Of a stretch of 12,143 nt of DNA, positions 1 to 6,577 are shown one piece after another. Under the pieces are notes generated by a model, which was not told where the DNA came from, did not search any database, and saw nothing but the letters and a program-made list of their open reading frames with translations. The DNA is from Candidatus Kaiserbacteria bacterium (GTDB taxonomy: Bacteria > Patescibacteriota > Minisyncoccia > Phycocordibacterales > UBA2100). Position numbers and translations under genes: made by a program. Location: contig DPYD01000024.1 in the NCBI GenBank assembly GCA_003545515.1, forward strand, positions 7,649-19,791, written 5' to 3'. The stretch's first letter is position 1, and each line of letters opens with the position of its first letter.

Positions 1-54
1 TCCATGTCATAACAAAACCCTCATTGCAAAACTGGGGCTGGGCGGCCTGTTTTA

Positions 55-63
55 TGCTAGAAT
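55..63 (+). promoter_or_regulatory. Putative extended -10 promoter for hicBA
   Basis: TGC followed by TAGAAT (58-63) is an extended -10 motif. The ATG chosen for hicB begins 8 nt further on, so the transcript would start at or next to the start codon. No convincing -35 hexamer is seen at normal spacing, and no Shine-Dalgarno precedes the ATG. The match is by eye only. Confidence 0.4.
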
Positions 64-71
64 ATCGATGT

Positions 72-287
72 ATGTACACAGCCGTCTATAAAAAAGTGCG
101 CGGCGGGTATGTCGCCTGGCTTGAGGAAATTCCGGGTGTCAACACGCAGGGGAAAAATAAGCGCGAAGCAGAAGAAAATCTTCGAGACGCTCTTCGAGAG
201 TTTACACTCGCGCGACGTATGTTGACGAGAAGGGAAGCGCGCGGAAACAGAACAGTCACTCGCGAGCGGCTTGTCGTATCGCGCTAG
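72..287 (+). CDS. hicB: HicB-family antitoxin (short form)
   Basis: This is a 71-residue protein with the HicB core: an N-terminal beta strand (MYTAVYKK), then GGYVAWLEEIPGVNTQG, then a helix with EAEENLRDALREF. HicB proteins neutralise HicA mRNA-cleaving toxins and often repress their own operon. In longer HicB proteins a C-terminal helix-turn-helix or ribbon-helix-helix domain binds DNA. Here only about 25 Arg-rich residues follow the core, so a separate DNA-binding domain is not evident. I chose the ATG at 72 because family similarity begins there and a -10 box lies 8 nt upstream. In-frame ATGs at 24 and 54 would add residues unlike the family. hicA begins 3 nt after the stop, the usual two-gene arrangement in antitoxin-first order. 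The family call is good. Activity as an antitoxin is inferred. Confidence 0.8.
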   Translation: MYTAVYKKVRGGYVAWLEEIPGVNTQGKNKREAEENLRDALREFTLARRMLTRREARGNRTVTRERLVVSR

Positions 288-290
288 CAC

Positions 291-485
291 ATGAAGCGCA
301 GGGATTTTGAACGTTACCTGCGCGTGTATGATTGCCTACTTCTTCGTGAAGGTGCTAAGCATTCTATCTATCATAATTTTCGAAACGGCAGAATCTCTAC
401 CGTCCCTCGCCATACGGAGCTGAAACCGTTCCTCGTGCGGAAGATATGCAAAGACCTTGAAGTTCCCGCGCCGCTTGGGAAGTGA
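291..485 (+). CDS. hicA: HicA-family mRNA interferase toxin
   Basis: This 64-residue basic protein has the HicA (YcfA) double-stranded-RNA-binding-like fold signature. It contains GAKHSIYHN, with the family's catalytic histidine at His24, followed by PRHTELKP and an LVRKICKDL helix. HicA toxins cleave mRNA during translation and are held inactive by HicB. The length is typical of the family. The ATG lies 3 nt after the hicB stop without a Shine-Dalgarno, which suggests translational coupling to hicB. The gene ends 12 nt before the carB stop codon on the opposite strand, with no terminator hairpin visible between them, so the transcripts may overlap. Whether the pair is an active addiction module or a domesticated one cannot be judged from sequence. 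Confidence 0.82.
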   Translation: MKRRDFERYLRVYDCLLLREGAKHSIYHNFRNGRISTVPRHTELKPFLVRKICKDLEVPAPLGK

Positions 486-497
486 GCTGTTTGAGAG

Positions 498-3400
498 CTA
501 GCCCGAGCGATATTCGCTCCAGCTTTTTGGTTTCAGACCGTCGCTCTTATGCTCATGCTCGGCAAGCGCCGCGACGAACGCTTCGGCAAGCTGGCGGTTG
601 GTGATGAGCGGAATGTTCATGTCGACCGCTCTGCGGCGAATGATAAAGCCGTCGGTGTTCTCGCCGACGAAAATACGAGTCGGGATATTTATAATGAGAT
701 CGAGCGTGCCGTTTTCAAGAAGTTGGGAAACATTCGGTGATTTTTCCGTCCGTATCTTATAGACCTTCTCGCAGGGAATGTCATGGATAGTCAGGAAATC
801 GGCGGTGTGTTCCGTCGCATATAATTTGAATTTTAAAGCTGAAAGGAGGTGAAGAGAAGGCAGAAGCTTTTGTTTATTCTCTTCTTGTCCGAGCGAAACG
901 AGCACGTTTTTGTGCGGCAGGCGGAACCCAGCGGCGAGCATTGATTTGAGGAGCGCTTCGCCGTAAGAGTCTCCAAAGCAGGCGACTTCTCCCGTAGACG
1001 CCATTTCGACGCGCGTTCTCGGGTCGGCGCCTTTGATGCGGCCGTAGGAGAATTGCGGCGATTTGACGGCGACGTAATCCAAGTCAAGCGTTCGATATTG
1101 CCCCTCAATGTTTTCTCCTAGCATCGCGCGAACGGATAGTTCGGCAAAATTGTAACCGGTCGCTTTGGAAACAAAGGGGAACGACCGCGAGGCGCGGACA
1201 TTGAGCTCGATGACCTGAAGATTATTTTCTCTCGCAATGAACTGGATATTGAACGGCCCCGTGATGTGCAATTCCTTCAACACCGACTTGGTTATCTCCT
1301 GCGCTCCGCGAATGGTCTCAAGATACGTGCGCTGGGGAGGGAGGACAACCGTCGCATCACCCGAGTGCGTGCCGGCGTTTTCTATATGTTCGGTGATGGC
1401 ATAGACGACGAGTTTGCCCTTCTGCGCCACGCCGTCTATCTCTATTTCTCGCGCGTTCTCGATGAATTTGGAGATGACGACCGGATGATCGGGAGAAACA
1501 TCCGCCGCGCGCTTCAAGAATTTGAGGAGAGATTCTTTGTCAGGCGCCACTTTCATCGCGGCGCCGGAGAGAACGTACGATGGGCGGACGAGTGCGGGAT
1601 AACCGATTTTCTCGGCGGCGCCGGCGGCGGCTTCAGGCGAGCCGACCTCGGCCCACGCGGGCTGGTTAATCTTCAGTTTGTCGAGGAGCGCCGAGAATGT
1701 GTGACGGTTCTCGGCGCGGTCTATGTTCTCCGGCGACGTGCCGAGGATCTTGACACGACTCTTGTGAAGAAGCAACGCGAGGTTGTTCGGTATTTGTCCG
1801 CCTGTCGAGACGATGACGCCCTTCGGATTCTCGAACTCTACAATGTCCAGTACGCGCTCAAGCGAGAGCTCGTCGAAGTAGAGACGGTCTGACATATCGT
1901 AGTCGGTGGATACCGTTTCAGGATTTGAATTGATCATGATAGTGCCCCAGCCGCGTGCTGAAAGAGTTTTAAGCGCCTGAACGCATGACCAATCAAATTC
2001 CACCGATGAGCCGATGGCATACGGGCCGCTTCCGAGAACAGCTATCTGATTCTTGCCGCGTTTTACGTCATGTTCCGTGCCGTGATAGGTGAGATAGAGA
2101 TAATTCGTTTCTGCCGGGAACTCGCCTGCGAGCGTATCTATCTGCTTTATGCTCGGCAAAACCTTTAGTTTCTTACGAAGCGTTCGTATGTTCGCCTCGG
2201 TCGTTTTTTTAAGGGTTGCGAGCTGACGGTCGGAAAATCCTTTTTGCTTCGCTTCGCGCATGAGCGTTGCATCGAGTTTCTTTGAAGAGCGGATGCGTTT
2301 CCCAAGGGCAACGATATTTTTCATTTTCTCCAAGAACCACTTATCTATGTTCGAGAGTTCCGATATTTTCTCGACAGAAACACCGTTTTCAAGCGCATTA
2401 GCGAGTGCGAAGACGCGGCGTGTTGTCGCCTCGCGTATCTCATCCAAATAATCCGGTACGTCAAGCGCACCGTTTCTCTGCGCCACGAAGCCGTCCGCGC
2501 CGATTGAAAGCATTCGCAGGGCTTTCTGGAACACCTCCTCGAACGAACGTCCGATAGCCATCACTTCGCCGACGCTTTTCATCTCGGTGCCTATCTTGAA
2601 TTGCGCATTTTCGAATTTATTTATATCCCAACGGGGGAGTTTAAGGACGAGATAATCGAGAGCGGGTTCGAAGCAAGCGGTCGTCTGCTTTGTGACAGAA
2701 TTTTTGAGTTCGGGAAGTGTGTATCCGAGTGCCAATTTCGCCGCGACGAATGCCAACGGGTAGCCGGTTGCTTTGGAAGCTAGGGCTGATGAGCGAGAGA
2801 GCCGCGCGTTTACTTCTATGACGCGATAATCCACGTTTGCCGCCTTCGCTCCAGCTCCGGCGGCCACAGTCGGATTAAGCGCATATTGGATATTGCATTC
2901 GCCCACGATGCCAAGGTGTCGAATAGTGCGGATGGCTATTTCGCGCAGTGAATGGTACTCCTCGTTCGTAAGCGTTTGCGAAGGAGCGACTACCATGCTC
3001 TCGCCCGTGTGTATCCCCATCGGATCAATGTTCTCCATATTGCACACTATTACGCAGTTGTCTGCGCTATCGCGGACTACCTCATATTCAACCTCTTTCC
3101 AACCGACGAGATTTTCTTCTATCAGCACCTGGCTAGTGGAGCGAAACACTTCTGGGAGTTTCTTTTGAAGCTCCGACCTACTGTTCATGACACCAGATCC
3201 TTGGCCTCCCAAGGCGAATCCGGAGCGTATCATTAAGGGGTATCCTATTTTTCCCGCGGCCTTCAAAGCTCCGCTCATATTTTTTGCGGCATAACTGCGC
3301 GCGGTTTTTACCTGTATTTCCGTTAGCCGCCGAACGAATAGATCGCGATCTTCAGTATCTCGAATGACGGAAACGGGTGTGCCGAGAACACGCACGCCAT

Positions 3401-3722
3401 ATTTTTTTAGAACGCCATTTTTTTCGAGTGCGAGTCCAAGATTAAGCGCTGTTTGTCCGCCGAAAGAAAGCGCTATCGCATCAGGACGTTCTTTTTGTAT
3501 CACCTGTGTCGCGAATTCCTCCGTGAGAGGCAGAAAGTAGACTGTGTCGGCAAGACCTCTATCCGTCTGCACGGTCGCGATGTTTGGGTTCATGAGGACG
3601 ACTCGAATGTCCTCTTCCTTGAATGCCTTAATAGCTTGCGAGCCAGAGTAGTCGAATTCTCCTGCCTGGCCTATCTTCAAGCCACCGCTTCCGAACAGAA
3701 GAACTTTCTTGGGTTTATTCAT
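498..3722 (-). CDS. carB: Carbamoyl-phosphate synthase large subunit
   Basis: CarB makes carbamoyl phosphate from bicarbonate, ATP and ammonia delivered by CarA, for pyrimidine and arginine synthesis. The 1074-residue product matches the usual length (about 1070). It shows two homologous halves. The first begins GSGGLKIGQAGEFDYSG (residues 11-27) with an ATP-grasp domain at about 125-325, including GGQGSG and NARLSRSSALASKATGYP. The second begins GSGPYAIGSSVEFDWS (about 565-580) with an ATP-grasp at about 675-865. The C-terminal MGS-like allosteric domain spans about 940-1070 and keeps a lysine (about 989) where the E. coli enzyme binds UMP/IMP. An Ala/Gly-rich insert of about ten residues (bases 2835-2867) interrupts the first ATP-grasp near its NAR motif. 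The frame is open upstream to 3800, but those 26 residues are a translation of intergenic repeats, so the ATG at 3722 is preferred. It lies downstream of carA on the same strand. Confidence 0.97.
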   Translation of the reverse strand: MNKPKKVLLFGSGGLKIGQAGEFDYSGSQAIKAFKEEDIRVVLMNPNIATVQTDRGLADTVYFLPLTEEFATQVIQKERPDAIALSFGGQTALNLGLALEKNGVLKKYGVRVLGTPVSVIRDTEDRDLFVRRLTEIQVKTARSYAAKNMSGALKAAGKIGYPLMIRSGFALGGQGSGVMNSRSELQKKLPEVFRSTSQVLIEENLVGWKEVEYEVVRDSADNCVIVCNMENIDPMGIHTGESMVVAPSQTLTNEEYHSLREIAIRTIRHLGIVGECNIQYALNPTVAAGAGAKAANVDYRVIEVNARLSRSSALASKATGYPLAFVAAKLALGYTLPELKNSVTKQTTACFEPALDYLVLKLPRWDINKFENAQFKIGTEMKSVGEVMAIGRSFEEVFQKALRMLSIGADGFVAQRNGALDVPDYLDEIREATTRRVFALANALENGVSVEKISELSNIDKWFLEKMKNIVALGKRIRSSKKLDATLMREAKQKGFSDRQLATLKKTTEANIRTLRKKLKVLPSIKQIDTLAGEFPAETNYLYLTYHGTEHDVKRGKNQIAVLGSGPYAIGSSVEFDWSCVQALKTLSARGWGTIMINSNPETVSTDYDMSDRLYFDELSLERVLDIVEFENPKGVIVSTGGQIPNNLALLLHKSRVKILGTSPENIDRAENRHTFSALLDKLKINQPAWAEVGSPEAAAGAAEKIGYPALVRPSYVLSGAAMKVAPDKESLLKFLKRAADVSPDHPVVISKFIENAREIEIDGVAQKGKLVVYAITEHIENAGTHSGDATVVLPPQRTYLETIRGAQEITKSVLKELHITGPFNIQFIARENNLQVIELNVRASRSFPFVSKATGYNFAELSVRAMLGENIEGQYRTLDLDYVAVKSPQFSYGRIKGADPRTRVEMASTGEVACFGDSYGEALLKSMLAAGFRLPHKNVLVSLGQEENKQKLLPSLHLLSALKFKLYATEHTADFLTIHDIPCEKVYKIRTEKSPNVSQLLENGTLDLIINIPTRIFVGENTDGFIIRRRAVDMNIPLITNRQLAEAFVAALAEHEHKSDGLKPKSWSEYRSG

Positions 3723-3740
3723 ATTAAAATATCCAAAGCA

Positions 3741-3910
3741 CAGGAACCAAAGCACAAATAAAACACAGAACACAAACCACCAAAAGCACAAATACCGCAT
3801 TCGTTTTGGTCTTTGAAATGTTTGTGTTTTCGGTCTTTATTTGTGCTTTGTGCAATCTGTGTTTTGTGCATGTTTTTCATACGTTGTGTTCTGTGCATAT
3901 CTGTGTTTTA
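3741..3910 (-). repeat. CACAAA/TTTGTG-rich repeats between carA and carB
   Basis: Almost the whole carA-carB spacer is built from short degenerate words such as AAGCACAAAT, AACACAGAACACAAA and their complements. AAAGCACAAATAAA (3749-3762) recurs as its exact reverse complement at 3836-3849. AAGCACAAAT also recurs directly at 3784-3793. Read in the carAB direction, the first half is A/C-rich and the second half U/G-rich, so the transcript could fold into a long imperfect hairpin centred near 3800. There is no spacer-repeat regularity as in CRISPR, and no good ORF apart from a frame running into carB. Its function is unknown. It could be a processing or attenuation structure, or slippage-derived low-complexity DNA. 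Confidence 0.75.
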
Positions 3911-3915
3911 TGTTT

Positions 3916-4950
3916 TCAAACCCTGATTTGTTCCAGGAACTCATCAAAAATCCACATCGTGTCCATCGGCCCCGGTGCCGCTTCCGGATGGAACTGCACC
4001 GAACGCCATTTGTTAGACTTGTGTCGAATTCCCTCGTTTGAACCGTCATTCGCATTTACGAACCATTCTTCCCATCCTACGGGAAGGGTTTTTCCGTTCA
4101 CTGCGTAACCGTGATTTTGAGAGGTGATATAGCATCTGTTGGTGTTTGTTTCCACACAGGGCTGATTTTGGGAGCGATGGCCATATTTTAACTTGTACGT
4201 CGAGGCACCCGCCGCCAGCGCTAAGAGTTGATTGCCGAGGCAGATTCCCAAGACGGGCTTTCCATCCGCCATCGCTTTTTTAACGTGTTCTATAGTTGCT
4301 TTACACATTGTCGGGTCGCCGGGGCCGTTGCCGAGGATGAGTGCATCGTATTTCTCGCGCGTAAAATCGTAGTCCCACGGGACGCGGATGATAGTTGTAT
4401 CCGCGCGGGTAAGCGAGCGGATAATGTTCTCTTTTATGCCGCAATCCACGACGACGAGCCGGAAACGTCCTTTGCCGTAGACCATCTTCTTTTTCGGAGA
4501 GACTCTCGCGACAAGATTCTCTTTGTTAGGGTCGGCAAACTTCGCAACTTCTTTTGAATTGGTAAGAACTCCCGGCATGACACCGTGTTCGCGCAACTGC
4601 TTCGTGAGTGCGCGAGTGTCAACGCCCGTTATTGCAGGGACTCTCGATTTCTTGAGCAAGTCAGCGAGAGATTGTTTTGCGGTGCGGTGCGAATAATTCT
4701 CTGAATATTCCGACACCACGAGGCCGGCTATTTGAACTTTATCCGACTCCCATGCTTTCTTATGTGGTACGCCGTAGTTGCCAACCAGAGGGTAGGTACA
4801 GACAAGGATTTGCCCGGCATACGAAGGATCAGTGAACGCCTCTGGGTAGCCGACCATGCCTGTATTGAAGACGACCTCGCCCGCAATGCTTTTGGAAGCG
4901 CCAAAGCTTTCCCCTTCGAATACCACACCGTTTTTCAATATCAAGCGCAT
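3916..4950 (-). CDS. carA: Carbamoyl-phosphate synthase small subunit (glutamine amidotransferase)
   Basis: CarA hydrolyses glutamine and channels ammonia to CarB. The 344-residue protein has the N-terminal CPSase small-chain domain (KNGVVFEGESFG, EVVFNTGMVGYPEAFTDPSY, GVDTRALT) and a class I glutamine amidotransferase domain. That domain carries GNGPGDP, the nucleophile elbow GICLGNQ (Cys237), and His321/Glu323 in QFHPEA, so the catalytic triad is complete. The elbow has Asn where GHQ is more common. It is slightly shorter than E. coli CarA (382). I prefer the ATG at 4950 because family similarity starts at MRLILKNG. A GTG at 4998 in the same frame would add 16 residues encoded by terminator hairpins. 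The ATG overlaps the end of a 29-codon leader ORF and has no Shine-Dalgarno, which points to coupled translation. Confidence 0.96.
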   Translation of the reverse strand: MRLILKNGVVFEGESFGASKSIAGEVVFNTGMVGYPEAFTDPSYAGQILVCTYPLVGNYGVPHKKAWESDKVQIAGLVVSEYSENYSHRTAKQSLADLLKKSRVPAITGVDTRALTKQLREHGVMPGVLTNSKEVAKFADPNKENLVARVSPKKKMVYGKGRFRLVVVDCGIKENIIRSLTRADTTIIRVPWDYDFTREKYDALILGNGPGDPTMCKATIEHVKKAMADGKPVLGICLGNQLLALAAGASTYKLKYGHRSQNQPCVETNTNRCYITSQNHGYAVNGKTLPVGWEEWFVNANDGSNEGIRHKSNKWRSVQFHPEAAPGPMDTMWIFDEFLEQIRV

Positions 4951-5030
4951 ATATGAAAAACCGGCTGAAAAGCCGGATAAAAAAACAGACCCTTCCACGG
5001 AGTCTTTTTGAGGAAACTATTTGTAGCCAT
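4941..5030 (-). CDS. Putative 29-aa leader peptide of carAB (attenuator leader ORF)
   Basis: An ATG at 5030 opens a 29-codon ORF that reads through both hairpins and U-tracts of the carA leader. It stops with TGA at 4943-4941, seven bases past the carA start in another frame. The peptide starts MATNSFLKK and is Phe-rich (five Phe, including a Phe-Phe-Tyr run over the U7 tract). The ATG lies 9 nt after the -10 box, so it would be at or very near the mRNA 5' end. This matches the logic of the enterobacterial pyrBI leader peptide, whose translation across a U-rich pause site prevents terminator folding when UTP is low. The ORF is directly visible. Translation and the regulatory role are inferred. 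A chance ORF of this length is possible, so confidence is moderate. Confidence 0.55.
   Translation of the reverse strand: MATNSFLKKTPWKGLFFYPAFQPVFHICA
4956..4976 (-). terminator. Intrinsic terminator/attenuator hairpin 2 upstream of carA
   Basis: On the minus strand CCGGCT, loop TTTC, AGCCGG forms a perfect 6-bp GC-rich stem followed at once by TTTTTC. It ends 5 nt before the carA ATG, in the same direction as carA. No other gene upstream would need terminating here, which favours attenuation over ordinary termination. Confidence 0.75.
4979..5005 (-). terminator. Intrinsic terminator or pause hairpin 1 in the carA leader
   Basis: On the minus strand AGACTC (5005-5000), a 7-nt loop and GGGTCT (4992-4987) form a 6-bp stem with one G-U pair, followed by G and seven T (4985-4979). 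AAAAA precedes the stem and could extend it. The complementary strand also shows T5 after the hairpin, so it could work in both directions. It lies inside the leader ORF. Confidence 0.65.
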
Positions 5031-5039
5031 TAAAACTGG

Positions 5040-5068
5040 ATGATATTCGATGATGGCTAATATGTCAA
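5040..5068 (-). promoter_or_regulatory. Sigma70-like promoter for the carAB leader
   Basis: On the minus strand a perfect TTGACA (5068-5063), a 17-nt spacer and TATCAT (5045-5040, five of six consensus bases) make a strong housekeeping-type promoter. The expected start point is about 5033-5031, directly before the leader ORF ATG at 5030. The carA leader would therefore be about 80 nt long, almost all of it the leader ORF. Confidence 0.8.
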
Positions 5069-5177
5069 CCCTTTGTACGGGTCCTGTGCATTTGACGCTC
5101 CTCAGGTGGTTCCAAGGTCTCTATTACTTAGCAGTTAGATCTTTCATGCATACCTATGTGCATAAGTCTGTGGTTTT

Positions 5178-5183
5178 GATAAT
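5178..5183 (+). promoter_or_regulatory. Putative -10 box for uvrC
   Basis: GATAAT lies 8 nt before the uvrC ATG, so the transcript would start at the start codon. There is no clear -35 at 16-18 nt spacing. No Shine-Dalgarno is seen upstream of the ATG. This is divergent from the car promoter, with about 110 nt between the two -10 boxes. Confidence 0.35.
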
Positions 5184-5191
5184 CTGGCCTG

Positions 5192-6577
5192 ATGACACGG
5201 GATAATCTCACTAAATACAAACTACCGGACGCTCCCGGCGTGTACATGTTTCTTGGTTCGCCTTCGCGTGGAGTTTCAGCCAGACGAGGAAAGGAGATTC
5301 TCTATATAGGTAAGGCGGCATCTTTGCGCGACAGAGTGCGGAGTTATTTTTCGTCCGATCTATCTGACGCGCGTTCCCCGGCGGTTGTGGGAATGATAGA
5401 GAAGGCGACGTCGCTCTCGTGGCAAGAGACCGGCTCGGTGTTGGAGGCGTTGATTTTGGAAGCGAACCTCATTAAGAAACACCAACCTCTTTTTAATGTT
5501 GAGCAGAAAGACAATAAGAGCTGGAATTATCTTGTTATCACTAAGGAAAAGTTTCCTCGCGTCCTCCTGATACGCGGCCGTGAATTATTTTCGCACTCCC
5601 TGAAATCTGAAAGTCGAAAGCTGAAAGCTATTTTCGGCCCATATCCTCACGGCGGCCAGCTCAAAGAAGCACTCAAAATGATACGGCGGATATTTCCATA
5701 TCGCGATTCAAAGTGCATACCATGCGCCGACCAACTGAATGGAAAACTATTGTCTAATTCGCACGAATTAGACAATAAAAAATGCAGGCCGTGCTTTAAC
5801 AGGCAAATCGGCCTATGCCCTGGCGTGTGTTCGGGGGAGGCGACAAAGAGCGAATATGCGCGTACGGTAAAACACCTTAAAGAGCTTTTAAGCGGGAACT
5901 TCAAAGGGCTAAAGCGGAAACTCGCGCAAGAGATGAAAACTGCTGTAGCGAAAGAAGAATTTGAAACGGCACAGGAACTTCGGCGGCAGATACGGGCGCT
6001 TGAACATATACGCGACGTCTCTCTTATAAAGAAGGAAGGGCGAGTTTCGATGGGAGGCCCTTCGACTTTCTTCGACGCTACTCAGAATAAATCGCTCAGG
6101 GCGATTCGTCCCGCCCTTTCTCCAGAAAGAGCGGGACGAATCGAAGCGTATGACATTGCCCATACCGCCGGGTCGGATACGGTTGCTGTTATGACTGTCG
6201 TTCAAAACGGCGAGCCGGAAAAGTCGGCATATCGGAAGTTCAAGATACGGACTGCGAAAAATGACGATGTGGCGGCTTTGAGTGAAGCGATAGAGCGTCG
6301 CCTTAGTCATACCGAGTGGTCTTTGCCGCGCGTGCTCGTCATTGATGGAGGGAAGGCTCAATTGCACGCCACGGAGCGCATTCTTAAGAGTGTGGGCCTG
6401 GCGATCCCTGTTGTTGGAGTCGTGAAAAACGAATTCCATAAACCGAAGAATCTCATCGGCAATCAAAAATCGATTCAAACGTACGGAAAAGACATTTTAC
6501 TCGCGAATGCCGAAGCGCACAGGTTCGCAGTTACATTTCATCGCGCTCGACAGCGCAAGGGGATGATACCCCGTTAG
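5192..6577 (+). CDS. uvrC: Excinuclease ABC subunit C, short form without C-terminal HhH domain
   Basis: UvrC makes the two incisions of nucleotide excision repair. Domains in order are a GIY-YIG nuclease (GVYMF at 16-20, LYIGKA at 37-42, catalytic-type Glu90 in LEANLIKKHQP), a cysteine cluster (Cys175/178, 198, 201, 209, 213), a UVR motif (EEFETAQELRRQIRALE, about 255-271), and an RNase H-like domain with Asp321 (EAYDIAH), Asp385 (VIDGGKAQL) and His443 (EAHRFAVTFHR). Both nuclease sites look intact. At 461 residues it ends just after the RNase H-like domain, where family members usually continue into a tandem helix-hairpin-helix region. Extra residues relative to the family fall at about 21-36, 134-146, 186-196 and 285-315. 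Three of these coincide with repetitive or palindromic DNA. The stop codon lies in a 22-bp palindrome that also abuts the ddl promoter. Confidence 0.93.
   Translation: MTRDNLTKYKLPDAPGVYMFLGSPSRGVSARRGKEILYIGKAASLRDRVRSYFSSDLSDARSPAVVGMIEKATSLSWQETGSVLEALILEANLIKKHQPLFNVEQKDNKSWNYLVITKEKFPRVLLIRGRELFSHSLKSESRKLKAIFGPYPHGGQLKEALKMIRRIFPYRDSKCIPCADQLNGKLLSNSHELDNKKCRPCFNRQIGLCPGVCSGEATKSEYARTVKHLKELLSGNFKGLKRKLAQEMKTAVAKEEFETAQELRRQIRALEHIRDVSLIKKEGRVSMGGPSTFFDATQNKSLRAIRPALSPERAGRIEAYDIAHTAGSDTVAVMTVVQNGEPEKSAYRKFKIRTAKNDDVAALSEAIERRLSHTEWSLPRVLVIDGGKAQLHATERILKSVGLAIPVVGVVKNEFHKPKNLIGNQKSIQTYGKDILLANAEAHRFAVTFHRARQRKGMIPR
5600..5626 (+). repeat. CTGAAA-type short repeats inside uvrC
   Basis: CTGAAA occurs at 5600-5605, 5607-5612 and 5621-5626, with a related TCGAAAG between. 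The stretch encodes the Ser/Lys-rich residues SLKSESRKLKA, which lie between PRVLLIRG and FGPYP where UvrC proteins normally have few residues. It looks like an in-frame simple-repeat insertion. Confidence 0.5.
5748..5777 (+). repeat. 30-nt perfect inverted repeat in frame within uvrC
   Basis: TATTGTCTAATTCG (5748-5761), two loop bases CA, and the exact reverse complement CGAATTAGACAATA (5764-5777) form a 14-bp perfect hairpin. It encodes residues 186-196 (LLSNSHELDNK), inside the cysteine cluster. E. coli UvrC has 11 residues between its first two cluster cysteines, while here Cys178 to Cys201 spans 22. The excess of 11 residues is about the length of the palindrome. Confidence 0.85.
6102..6143 (+). 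repeat. 42-nt near-perfect inverted repeat in frame within uvrC
   Basis: Two 20-nt arms (6102-6121 and 6124-6143) are reverse complements with one mismatch, separated by CC. The left arm begins CGATTCGTCCCGC and the right arm ends GCGGGACGAATCG. It encodes residues 304-317 in the linker between the UVR motif and the RNase H-like domain, a place that tolerates extra residues. Confidence 0.85.

Noticed and set aside
1266..1892. 208-codon plus-strand ORF
   Set aside because: It lies wholly antisense to carB, whose protein is clearly conserved. Its translation resembles no family I know.
3741..3910. CRISPR-like array of short repeats
   Set aside because: Repeat words are 6-14 nt, degenerate, in both orientations and without regular unique spacers.
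4951..4998. GTG start at 4998 for carA, adding 16 residues
   Set aside because: The added residues are encoded by the two terminator hairpins and are not family-like. The ATG at 4950 matches the family start.
4961..5010. Hairpins upstream of carA as plus-strand terminators of some gene
   Set aside because: No plus-strand gene lies immediately upstream. The second hairpin has its T-tract only on the minus strand, matching carA direction.
5909..6478. 189-codon minus-strand ORF
   Set aside because: It is antisense to the conserved UVR and RNase H-like parts of uvrC. The translation has no recognisable domain.
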